Source of the DNA: Plectosphaerella cucumerina | Taxonomy: Eukaryota; Ascomycota; Sordariomycetes; Glomerellales; Plectosphaerellaceae | Reading direction: 5' to 3' | Length of the DNA: 64,000 nucleotides | NCBI GenBank assembly: GCA_020746995.1 | Contig: JAGPXD010000003.1 | Coordinates: forward strand, 2,604,001-2,668,000 | Shown here: piece after piece, positions 55,191 to 64,000 of the stretch | Numbering within the stretch: the first letter of the stretch is position 1 | How the letters are laid out: each line of letters begins with the position of its first letter | Position numbers and translations under genes: made by a program | Notes under the pieces: generated by a model | Databases searched by the model: none | Seen by the model: only the letters and a program-made list of their open reading frames with translations | Told to the model about the DNA's origin: nothing

Positions 55191-58185
55191 ATGGCGCAGC
55201 CCTCGCCGTCGGTCCAGCCGAACGGCGTCCCATCTCCAGCCCCAGTCGCTGAAGCCGTTGGCACCCCCGATCCTGCGCACCCGACCGCGCCTGTCAAGCG
55301 GAAGCGCGAGGATGATGGCGAAACGCCCGTGGAGGATACCGAGATGAAGATGGATGTCGATGATGACAAGCCCTCCCTCGCCGACCTCAAGGACTCGCCC
55401 GCCCTCGTCCGCGACTACGTGACGGTCATCACAAGGTATGCGACACTCCAACCAGTCCCTTCACTACTCCAGTCATCAGCTTCGCCGCCTGCAAGGCACT
55501 CAATTGTCGGTGCCTCCCTTTTATCCCTTTGGCTGATGCCCATCCACCAGTTATGACACCACTCCCTCGATCCTCAAACGACCCCTCCCGGAAGTCGAGT
55601 CTGGCGATGAGCCTGATGCAAAGCGACACAAGACCACCAATGGCACCAGCGCTGCGACCATAGCCGACAAGGCGGCACGCGACCAGTATGCCCTCTTGGA
55701 CGACCTCGCTGCCGATATCGTTGCGGCTGTCGATGACCGCCTGGACGAGCTGCGGTCCAAGAAGAACACAGATACCCAACAACAGCGCGACAAGTCCATT
55801 GCAGAAGCCAAGTCATTCCGAGAAAAGGCGTTGGATCTCTTCCGCAGAGAGACAAGTTATCCACGCGGGGCCTTCGACATCCAGCAAAAGATGCTCGCTC
55901 AGCCTGCATCCATCGGAGGGGCGCCATCTGCCAACACGGTTCTCAGCGTCTACAGCAACGCAGGCGGTGGTAAGCAGCTCTTCTCCAGCCTCATCGAGCC
56001 CGCCGACGACGGCTCCGTCAAGCCCCTCCCCGAGGTCGGCCTCCCTCCCGGGGTGTCTCTGACGCATATCCTCCCCACCCGCCAATCTGATCGGACATAT
56101 ACCATTGGGGAGCTGTTCGGCCCTCCTCGAGCCCTCCCGCCTCTGCAACATCAGTCCAGAACACAGTCCAAGGGCAACGTCCTCAAGTTCATCCACCCTG
56201 AGCTTGCTGAGAAGTCCAAGTTCCGCTCCAACACCTACTTCAGCCAGAAGATCTCCGTGGGTCACTACCTAGACTACAGCAACGCTGCCCCGGCATCGCC
56301 AAACAGATCCAACAGGCAAAGGTCGCGTGCGGAGAGTCTGGCTGGTCGTAAGCCGACTGCGGCGGAGCAGGAACTCGCCGAGCTGGACACTCTGTTCCGC
56401 AGTGCCTTTTCGAGCTTTGCGCCGACCAAGGATGACTCAGGGGCTATGGTTCCTGCCAACACTGCGGCCCAAATTTACTGGCAACAGACTGGCTACCGTG
56501 CCTTTGATCAGATGATTGACCGGGACACGATCGATGACGAGACAGCACTCAAGCCGCGAGTCACCGAGCTCGAGGAGCTCGACGAGAAACTGATAGCGGA
56601 CGCGATTGACAACTTCGACTCCTCCATGGTGGACCCAGCACTGGCCAGCATTCTGGATGAGCCCAAGTCAGCCGAGGAGAAGGAGGCGGACGACCTGCTC
56701 GATGAGGTCAACGATCTCATCGAGACCCTCGCCTCTCACCAGCGGATACGCAACCTTTCCCTGGCTACCCAACAAAACAGGTACGCTGGGGAGCCGGCAG
56801 GAGGCGACTTGTTGAACACGCCAGTCGTGCCACCGTCGGAAGAGGAGATTGCAACGTATGAGGCATTGAAGGCTCAGCTCAGTCTCATGATCAAGATGAT
56901 GCCGCCATTTGCGGTGGCCAAGCTCAACGGCGAACAGCTGGATGAGTTGCTTGTGAGCACTAAGATTGAGGTGCTCACCGCCAACAGTAAGGGTGTGCTG
57001 GAGGACGAGGCCGCCGTGCAGGCGAGACTGCGGCAACAGCAAAGCGCCGCCGTCGCTAGCGCGGCCCGGCCGACGGCCAACCATCGGACCCCTAGCTCCG
57101 CGTCCTACGGCAATCAGTACGGCGCCAACCAGTACGGGACGCCGAGTCGGCAGCCGATGGCCCAGCAAAACTTCTACCGGCCGCCCGGGCAAACTCCGCA
57201 TCAGCAGCCGCACGCAATGGCTCGCCCTTCCCCCGGCATGCAGCACCAGCAGCACCGCCCGCAACCGCCCCAGCAGCAGTACCGTCCCACCAACAACGGG
57301 TACCCGACTCATCTTGCGGCACAGATGGCCAAGACCCAGACACCATTTGGCCACCAGCAGGTGCCTCAGTATGGCCAGCAACGGCCACCGCAGCAGTATC
57401 CGTATGCCGGCACACCACAGCATGCATCGCCCGTTGCGCGCTTCCAGCCCACCTATGCACAGGGCTTTCAGCCGCCACCGCAGCACCATCAGCAGCCGCA
57501 GCCTGGCACGCCCGGGAGTTATACCAACTATGCGAACGGCGCGGCGCCGCTCCAACCACGGACCATCTCGCCACAGGTCCCGTACAGCCCATCGCCGCCG
57601 ATGCAACAGCAGCAGCACGGGCCCCACCACCCGCCGCGCCAGGGGTCATACCCGCAACACCCCCAGGGCGCCCCTCAGCATTACCAGCAGCCGCATCAGC
57701 AGCAGCACTACCAGCAGCAGCCGCATCAGCCTCACCAGCAGCAGTATCGGCCGCCGCAACAAAACATGCCCGGCACCCCAGTCCACCATCAGGCGTACCC
57801 CAACGGCGTGCCCCAGGGTAGCCCTACCCCTCATCAGCAGCAGGGCGCGGTTCCCATGGGAGGTGGACAGGACCAGAATCAGCGGATGCTTGAACAGGCG
57901 AGGGCACGAGCTGCTGCCCAGCAGAACAGCGCCGCATTTGGCAAGGACCTTTCGCAGCAGGGGAACGTGTCGGGGCTTGCGGGTATAGGCCTCGGCGGTA
58001 ACTTCAACGCGGCCCAGTACGCTGCTCAGCAGGCGCGCATGTCCGGCGGTGTCGGCAGTCCTGCGAGCGCGTCGCCCCGTCCGCCCTCGACGGGGCCGAA
58101 CGGCACTCCGAGCATGCCTCCCAGCGTCTCCCCGGTCCCCGCAGCGGTCCAGGTCCATCATCAGCAGATGCAACCCCAGCAATAG
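55191..58185 (+). CDS. Conserved-looking nuclear-type protein with Gln/Pro-rich C-terminus, function unknown
   Basis: Two exons, 55191-55435 and 55551-58185, with a 115-bp intron, give 959 residues. The N-terminus has a likely nuclear localisation signal (PVKRKRED). The middle (residues about 80-620) is well ordered: TYTIGELFGPPRALPPLQ, a DTLFRSAFSSFAPTKDDSGA segment, acidic helices (EEKEADDLLDEVNDLIETL) and MIKMMPPFAVAKLNGEQLDE. The last third is Gln/Pro/His-rich, prion-like low complexity. The set-up recalls subunits of chromatin-remodelling or transcription complexes, and I suspect a fungal SWI/SNF- or RSC-associated protein, but I cannot name it with confidence. The gene follows PEP4 in the same orientation. 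Confidence 0.75.
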
Positions 58186-59002
58186 CAGGCTGCCCCGTCT
58201 TGAGATGATGGACGCCAGGGACGACCATGAGGGCACCCAGTGGCATCTCGCGAGAAGCGGAGGGTTCAAAGTGGTCATTCGGGGTTTGCCCGACTGGCCT
58301 TGAGAGTTTTTGGTGCTTTTTGCTTCATTTCCGGCGTTGGTAACAGGCAATCGGCCCCAAAACGGCCGATGGAGACGGATCCTGCGTGCTCCTCCCAGGG
58401 GAGCGCACGTGACAGCTTCAGGAGAAAGGGGGAAGGGAGTCATGGCTTGGGAAGGGAAACGCGATTTGTATGTGACAAAGTGCAGAGGGGACGCCGTGCG
58501 GACAGTGCAGACGGGATATAGAGAGCCCGCTTCTAGGGGGAGCAGAGAGCAGTGCTCGAATGGAGGCGAGGCCCTGTGTTAGTAGTAATTGTCAAGTCTC
58601 GTTCAAGCGTCGTGGTGTGCACGGAGTCATGAGATGCATGAGGGCATATGCTGAAGACTTGCAAGGGGTTTCGATGATAACGCATGCATGTACGAAGACC
58701 GCGGAGCTTCTGAACGGGATGATGAGCATGATGGACGTTGAACACCTGCTTCCGCCTACCTACTTTGGTAGATAAGTTGTTAGGAAGATCGTCTGCCTGG
58801 TCCCAAGCCATCATGACCGCCACTACCAAAGTCAAATCACGCCTACATCTCTCAAAGTCTGAACGCCCGACAAGAGTCACGCCGAGTGATGAGGCGCAAG
58901 TGGCGCCTCAAGACCATATATATATCTCAACACCGTCGCAAAACAAACCTCAACCCGCCCATACTCTTCATCCCACATACTCCATACCACAGACCACAGA
59001 CC
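58186..59002. other. Intergenic region upstream of the NADAR gene
   Basis: About 820 bp. The frame of the NADAR gene is open upstream to an ATG at 58886, but the extra residues are unlike the family, so the start at 59003 is preferred. A TATA-like run lies at 58916-58925. Confidence 0.5.
58916..58925 (+). promoter_or_regulatory. TATA-like element
   Basis: ATATATATAT about 80 bp before the NADAR ATG, at a position suited to a core promoter with a short leader. It supports the downstream start at 59003 over the ATG at 58886, which would lie upstream of it. Confidence 0.45.
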
Positions 59003-59665
59003 ATGGGCAAATCTCAAGGCAAACAGCCCAGCAAGGGCATCAAGTCCAAAACCAAAACCGACAGCAAAACATCAGGCTCGACCTTCAACCACCCCTCAAC
59101 ACCAGCCATCTTCTTCTTCAAAGACGACGAGCTTCCATACGGCTGCTTCTGCCAATGGTACCGCTGCAACTTCCACGACACCGAGTCAGGCCTCGACTTC
59201 ACCTCGGCCGAACAATGGATGATGTGGAATAAAGCAAAGATGGCCGATGACAAGGACACCAAGCGCGAGATAATGAAGACAACATCACCGCGGAAGCAGA
59301 AGGGATTGGGCAGAGAAGTCAAGGGGTTCGATCCAGCGGAATGGGACAAGATCAAGTTCGACGTTGTCGTCAGGGGAAACATGATGAAGTTCACTCAAGG
59401 AGATGACCGAGCATACTTCAAATTCACGACAGACTCGACGGATGGGGCGGAGGTGCCGCCGAAGCCGCTGAGAGATATCCTGATGGAGAGTGGCGACAAG
59501 TATCTTTGCGAGGCTTCGCGTTTCGATCGAGTCTGGGGTATTGGGTACTCCGAAGCGGAGGCAGGGCAGATGGCACGTTCGAAGTGGGGAGAGAATCTCC
59601 TCGACCGAGCGCTCTGTGTTGTAAAGGACAGGCTACGGGAGGAGCAGGCGGGAACAGAAGTGTAA
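59003..59665 (+). CDS. NADAR-domain protein (YbiA-like)
   Basis: A single exon encoding 220 residues. A Lys-rich N-terminus (MGKSQGKQPSKGIKSKTKTD) precedes the NADAR fold: IFFFKDDELPYGCFCQWYRC, LDFTSAEQWMMWNKAKMADD with the catalytic Glu70, VVVRGNMMKFTQ, and LCEASRFDRVWGIGYSEAEA. NADAR proteins act on N-glycosidic bonds: YbiA hydrolyses riboflavin-pathway intermediates, and some bacterial NADAR proteins remove ADP-ribose from guanine in DNA. The substrate of the fungal form is not established here. The usual ASPxDxxWG reads ASRFDRVWG, a Pro-to-Arg change. It converges on the BTB gene, with 192 bp between stops. Confidence 0.9.
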   Translation: MGKSQGKQPSKGIKSKTKTDSKTSGSTFNHPSTPAIFFFKDDELPYGCFCQWYRCNFHDTESGLDFTSAEQWMMWNKAKMADDKDTKREIMKTTSPRKQKGLGREVKGFDPAEWDKIKFDVVVRGNMMKFTQGDDRAYFKFTTDSTDGAEVPPKPLRDILMESGDKYLCEASRFDRVWGIGYSEAEAGQMARSKWGENLLDRALCVVKDRLREEQAGTEV

Positions 59666-59857
59666 ACGGGACTTGATTGTGCTATTAAGAACAACTGCAT
59701 GGTGCTTGTACCGGTTGATTGCCATAGCGTTGCCGAACAGGACGATCATCAAATCAAACCGATCCACCACAACATACTCGACATGTGCTCTCCAGTTGAT
59801 TCTGCCCGCTGTGTGATTCTCGAAGAAAGCATGCCAGCATGTACTGACCATACTCAT

Positions 59858-60756
59858 CTACATGCTGGAAAAATCTGTTGCTCTTCTCGTCCACGTAAGC
59901 CGTGGTCTTTTCCCGAGACCTCTGTATACCGCGTTGACATCGAGAGACGATGACGATGTATTCGAGGTAACCTCTGCGGAGCAATTCGCTTTCGACTCCA
60001 GCTCCTTGACTTGTTTCTTGTATTGATGAAGCTCTTTCACTGTCTGAGCAAGTTCTCTTGCCAGAAGGTTGGACAAATCGTTCTGTACTTCTGGGTGGTA
60101 GAGAAGGATCGGCGTGAGGGCTTCACGAACCCGTTGATGCTTCTTGTAGAGATCAGAGAACCACAGATCTTCGGAAGAGGACAGTTCGTAGATGTAGGTG
60201 AGGGTGTACTCAAAAACCTCGGGAAAGTCGACATGACTGAGATGCTGCGTCGAGATCCGCTCCAGTGTGTCCCAGGTCTGTCGCACAAGATTGTCCGACT
60301 TCAGCCGCAGATATGTGAGGAGACTGATGGCCTCGGCGCAAAACATCATCGGGTGAGGACAACGATCGCTCGTTTGATTCTCGCTCTCCCTCTCATTCTC
60401 GTCGACGCTTTGTTTCTTGCACCTCTTCTCTGTACTGATACAGGGCTGATTAAGAGGCTGGAAATTCGAAGTGTAGAGGGCCTTGACGACCTGTCTGACG
60501 ATGGAGGCCTTGAAACTGAAGCGGAAGAGGAAACCTCCTTCTCCAAGCTGCTAGAGTGTCTGAGTATGGAATCATAGAAAGCAAGATTGAAACAGTGCTG
60601 GCTTACTTGATGTTTGCCAAGGGCTTCCTCGATTGCATTCGATTGAGTGGCTAGGACGATTTGATGGGCGGGGATCTTCTCGTCATCTAGGCTGACGATG
60701 TGCATGTCACAGTACACCCCGTCTGCCAGTAGCTCGGCCCATGGTAGATGTGCCAT
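59858..60756 (-). CDS. BTB/POZ-domain protein
   Basis: Two exons, 60756-60607 and 60550-59858, with a 56-bp intron, give 280 residues. The acceptor at 60551-60552 was chosen because the upstream AG leads to an immediate stop. The BTB fold starts LLADGVYCDMHIVSLDDEKI (residues about 8-27), then PAHQIVLATQSNAIEEALG, continues after the junction with FSFKASIVRQVVKALYTSNF, and ends AEAISLLTYLRLKSDNLVRQ. A helical region and a coiled coil (ELAQTVKELHQYKKQVKELE) follow. Fungal BTB-only proteins are thought to act as adaptors, some for cullin-3 ligases. The start at 60756 has a good context (CACCATGG). The partner is unknown. Confidence 0.78.
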
Positions 60757-61193
60757 GGTGTTGTCGAACGCCCACAAGACGATGCGTGAAACAAGAGGGA
60801 AAAGTCGTGGAAGAGGCGGACTGTGGCCGTGTTGACGAAAGCTGAGTTGCCACGTACTTGGACAGCCCGGTCAGGTTTGGTGATGCCCAAGTGACCGAGC
60901 AGGAATGCATATACCTAGGTACAGGCAGTCAGGTGCAACTGGCAAGTGGGAAGGTACCTGTCCACCTCAGGCAGGTGCGATGGGCCAGCACCATGGATGA
61001 ACGTGGACGAGGCAAGAGCATCTCTACAGGATTGGGCATGCCAGAAAGGCAGGCACGATCAACGGACCAACATGACGGCTCAACACACCCCAATGCAAAG
61101 CAACCCTCTGAAAAAGCGATGTTTTGTACCAAGGTACCGTGGTGTGTTCTATTTGATGTACATGTGATGATGTGTTGTACAGATCTAATGCCC
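60757..61193. other. BTB gene upstream region
   Basis: 437 bp with several GTAC-core words, including GGTACAGG (60918-60925) and GGTACCTG (60953-60960). No gene is seen. Confidence 0.5.
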
Positions 61194-64000
61194 CTATCTA
61201 CCTTGTCCCGCGACATGCCAGCCGATCGCCACCTTGCTCTTGTTATACAATGCGAGCCCCGCGCCGCCCCAATGCTCTGCCAGCCCCTTTCTGAAGCGAG
61301 ACAGGTACTTCGTTAACTGCTCATGTGGCTCCCAGGCCTCGGCCAGAGCATTCGGATCCCTCTCTCGCCGGGTGCATCCTTCGCCGCCATCGCCTTCGTC
61401 GCCTTGCAGCTCCCTGACGCGTTGCAAAAGCGTGATGAGCTGTTGTCGATGGCCCCATTGGTCTGCCTCTGCGTAGCGAGTGACCTCCTCATCGCTGGGC
61501 CACTGGATGTCCAACGCTCTCCGGATCCTGCCCCGGGGGTCTTCGAACTCGTTCCGGATTTCAGCAACGGTCTCTGGGGGAAGCATGGGCTCTGCAAACG
61601 CCCTGAAGGCGCATAGAGCACGACTGAGCTGGTTCAGGCCTTTGATGTCGCCGTCATCCTCGACCGTGGTGATGTGTTCAAGCGTCCACCAAAGGAGCCG
61701 CTCCATTTCCGCATGATCTCCGACGAACGCCAGGACTTTCATGTAGTTGTTGATGGACACCCCGGTGATCATGCCCGCATTGGGATGCCCATTTGTAGAT
61801 CGCACGCCGGAAAGGTCGTGCCACATTGCCTTCACTGCGCCCTGAGCCGTGTCGAGCAGCAGAGCGATGCCCACTTGGTGGGTGTGGCCTGCCCAGTCTG
61901 CGAGAAGCGGCCGTGAAGAGGATGCCTCCGGGTGGGTGTATGTTGGCGAAAACGTCATCAAGGCTTCGTCACCCTCTGTGTCGATAGACTCAACCAAGCT
62001 AGGGACAATCGACTCCATTGTCTTTCGAACCACCCGGGTAAAGCTGTTGAACATGTTCGGTGTGATGTCGCACGAGCGCTGAGCGTCCGCCAGCATCTTT
62101 CCACTGAACAGAAGGACGTCCCTTCCCCTACTCTTTGGAGATTCCACCCCAAGCAGTATGTTGGGTCGAGACAATGCTTCGAGGATGACCTCCCAGAGTC
62201 GAGGGTCGCGCCGAGATGCAAGCGCATGAGCAACATGCCGAGCGATATGGATGCGACCCAGGTGAGGACGCTTAACCGCTGAAAGCCCCGCCGAGGTCAG
62301 ATTCGGGTGAAGACGGCAGAGAACCTCGATGGCAACTTGAACCAAGCTCATTGGAATCTTGCGGATATCGGTGGGTGACACGCCTCGATACCGGGTCAGA
62401 TACTCAGGGGAGTCCCTGAACCGAAGTGGCCTGAAAAGGTTCTCCAGTGTCATTTGCTGCGGTAGGGGCAGGGAGCTTTGATGAATGCATGAAATGGCTT
62501 GATGAGTCGAGGAGGAGTGTCGTAGGAGAGTCCGCAGGATTCTTCCCTCGAGTGGAATATTGTCCGAGACCATGACGGAGATGAGTCGATCGAGCGTCGG
62601 TGGCGTGAGGCGAGCCTTCTCAAAGTCACTGTAATTCAGGTCGTCAAAAGGGAATGTCTCCCTGCCGTCACCAGGGAGGTTGTGATGGTACTCTTCAGCA
62701 TGCCGTGCCAGCAGCTTGTAGATCATCTGCTCGTACACGGCAGCGTCTGGGTTCATACCCGGGGCTGGGGGGCGCTGGAAAGCCTGCCAGGCCTCCTCAG
62801 GATTGCGTGTAGCCCGTACCTGGGCCGCCCAGAGATCTGACAGCGACATGACAGCCATGGACCGTGGCGAAATGATGGATCGGGTTTGAAGGGTGGGTGT
62901 GCCATCGGTGTTTGTGCCTCCGAGGACGTCGGTAATGAGGTCAACAAGCTGCTTCTCATAGCCCGCTTCCATCATCATGGTGCCTGCCTTGACGCTTCGA
63001 CTGGCAAACTCCTCCAGTGGTGTGTCCTCCTCAATGCCGTTCCGAAGAATTCGGTAAGGTGGCCACGTCCGACTCAGGGCTGTGGCTGAGTCGCGTTCGG
63101 AGTCGGCCTTGGGCACGCCGAGCAGGACGCCACGGATCGCCTGGTAGCTTGTTCTGTCGATGACAAGAGGCCTCTCGAGCCCGGATGACAACGACAATAG
63201 CCTTAGCATGGCCTTCCATCCGTGGCGTCGGTGCTTGTAGGCCGACCGGCTGGGGGGTGTGGCCAGGTGAGATAGAACCGAGGAGAAGATGCTGCACCTG
63301 AATCGGTAGACGGCATCAGGGAAGTTCGATCCTGGCGTCAGTTTTTCCAAGCACGCCGCCGCGAAATCGGCAACGCCAGCAACCGCCTGGGGTCGTACCC
63401 GCCTAGCAAGAGCCAAAAACGTCTCCAGTATCTCTTGGATAGGAGCAGGATTCATGCTCACAACCCCGCAGCCGCTGGACAGAGGATCCGCGTCTCGAGG
63501 AGAACGCAGTACATCGTTGGGGTTGTTCTTGCAGTACTCAATCAGAGAGTAGAGAGATTGGACGCTCATTGTGTCCCTGTTCTTGAGTGCCTTTCCGAGG
63601 ATGTACTTCAAGATGAATATTGGCTTCGGCCCCCCATGGTTGATGAATGCTCGGGCTTGTTCGTCCAGAGACTTTGCGGTGATGATCTTGGTCCAGAGAA
63701 AGACATGATCTGTCGGAAATCCCATAGCCATGACCTTCTTGAGCTTGTTGTCCCAGGCCTGGTTGCCATGCAGCATGTTGAGCAAGTCAGGTGTGAGGTT
63801 CGGAGAGATGTACAGGATCATCTGAGCCGTGACGACCGAGGGTCGTGAGTCCTGCAAACTGGCCAATTTCGATGCGATTTGATACTCGCTTGATTGGGGA
63901 TCGAGAGCTCGGCCATGGTAGACTCTGAGAGCTACGTCGAGATGCTGGGTCGGTCGGGAGAGGTGATGGGAGAAGTTGATCGTCTTGCGCGGAGTCGGTC
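61194..64000 (-). CDS. Large alpha-helical protein, possibly PPR-like and mitochondrial (5' truncated by window edge)
   Basis: The reverse frame is open without introns from a stop at 61194 to the window edge: about 935 residues, with the start outside. No ATG fits near 63866, and the frame continues upstream through SRPTQHLDVALRVYHGRALD to the edge. The sequence is made of repeating amphipathic helices (for example QEILETFLALARRVRPQAVA and VSINNYMKVLAFVGDHAEME), with few charged low-complexity tracts. This is the texture of fungal pentatricopeptide-repeat or similar organelle RNA-processing factors, but I could not align clear 35-residue repeats. An organellar role is inferred only from this resemblance. 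Confidence 0.65.
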   Translation of the reverse strand, partial: PTPRKTINFSHHLSRPTQHLDVALRVYHGRALDPQSSEYQIASKLASLQDSRPSVVTAQMILYISPNLTPDLLNMLHGNQAWDNKLKKVMAMGFPTDHVFLWTKIITAKSLDEQARAFINHGGPKPIFILKYILGKALKNRDTMSVQSLYSLIEYCKNNPNDVLRSPRDADPLSSGCGVVSMNPAPIQEILETFLALARRVRPQAVAGVADFAAACLEKLTPGSNFPDAVYRFRCSIFSSVLSHLATPPSRSAYKHRRHGWKAMLRLLSLSSGLERPLVIDRTSYQAIRGVLLGVPKADSERDSATALSRTWPPYRILRNGIEEDTPLEEFASRSVKAGTMMMEAGYEKQLVDLITDVLGGTNTDGTPTLQTRSIISPRSMAVMSLSDLWAAQVRATRNPEEAWQAFQRPPAPGMNPDAAVYEQMIYKLLARHAEEYHHNLPGDGRETFPFDDLNYSDFEKARLTPPTLDRLISVMVSDNIPLEGRILRTLLRHSSSTHQAISCIHQSSLPLPQQMTLENLFRPLRFRDSPEYLTRYRGVSPTDIRKIPMSLVQVAIEVLCRLHPNLTSAGLSAVKRPHLGRIHIARHVAHALASRRDPRLWEVILEALSRPNILLGVESPKSRGRDVLLFSGKMLADAQRSCDITPNMFNSFTRVVRKTMESIVPSLVESIDTEGDEALMTFSPTYTHPEASSSRPLLADWAGHTHQVGIALLLDTAQGAVKAMWHDLSGVRSTNGHPNAGMITGVSINNYMKVLAFVGDHAEMERLLWWTLEHITTVEDDGDIKGLNQLSRALCAFRAFAEPMLPPETVAEIRNEFEDPRGRIRRALDIQWPSDEEVTRYAEADQWGHRQQLITLLQRVRELQGDEGDGGEGCTRRERDPNALAEAWEPHEQLTKYLSRFRKGLAEHWGGAGLALYNKSKVAIGWHVAGQGR

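Overview
The window is nuclear DNA of a filamentous ascomycete (Pezizomycotina, most likely Sordariomycetes). The support is 25 gene calls on both strands, mostly interrupted by short GT-AG introns of about 44-180 bp, and a gene set typical of such fungi: a LaeA-like methyltransferase, pectin lyase, S28 peptidase, AUR1, NmrA-like reductase, SPT7 and PEP4. Spliced models were built by hand by joining exons in phase; no alignment or transcript data were available. There are no prokaryotic operons, rRNA, convincing tRNA genes or CRISPR arrays.

Left part (1-17.3 kb): the Gly/Arg-rich end of a protein cut by the window edge; a LaeA-like methyltransferase; a small four-cysteine protein with a hydrophobic N-terminus; two tandem genes for secreted hydrolases (pectin lyase, serine carboxypeptidase S28); the divergent pair GRC3 / RPA34.5, both serving rRNA synthesis; and inositol phosphorylceramide synthase AUR1. 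Next comes a 6.4-kb stretch (17.3-23.6 kb) without a recognisable gene.

Middle part (23.6-31.5 kb), the most accessory-looking region: an NmrA-like reductase, a bZIP regulator and a divergent FAD monooxygenase. The reductase promoter and the bZIP/monooxygenase intergenic region carry the same 9-mer GTTACGTGA, in multiple copies partly spaced by exactly 10 bp. I read this as a possible small self-regulated metabolic cluster. It is followed by 2.6 kb of decayed coding-like repeats and a tandem array with foldback (inverted-repeat) modules.

Right part (31.5-64 kb), mostly housekeeping: a calmodulin-dependent-type kinase, a GGQ-domain mitochondrial release-factor-like protein, a Nab3-like RNA-binding protein, an orphan membrane protein, a ferric reductase, a VanZ-like membrane protein, the SAGA subunit SPT7, cytosolic serine hydroxymethyltransferase, vacuolar aspartyl protease PEP4, an unnamed Gln/Pro-rich protein, a NADAR-domain protein, a BTB-domain protein, and a large alpha-helical (possibly PPR-like) protein cut by the right edge.
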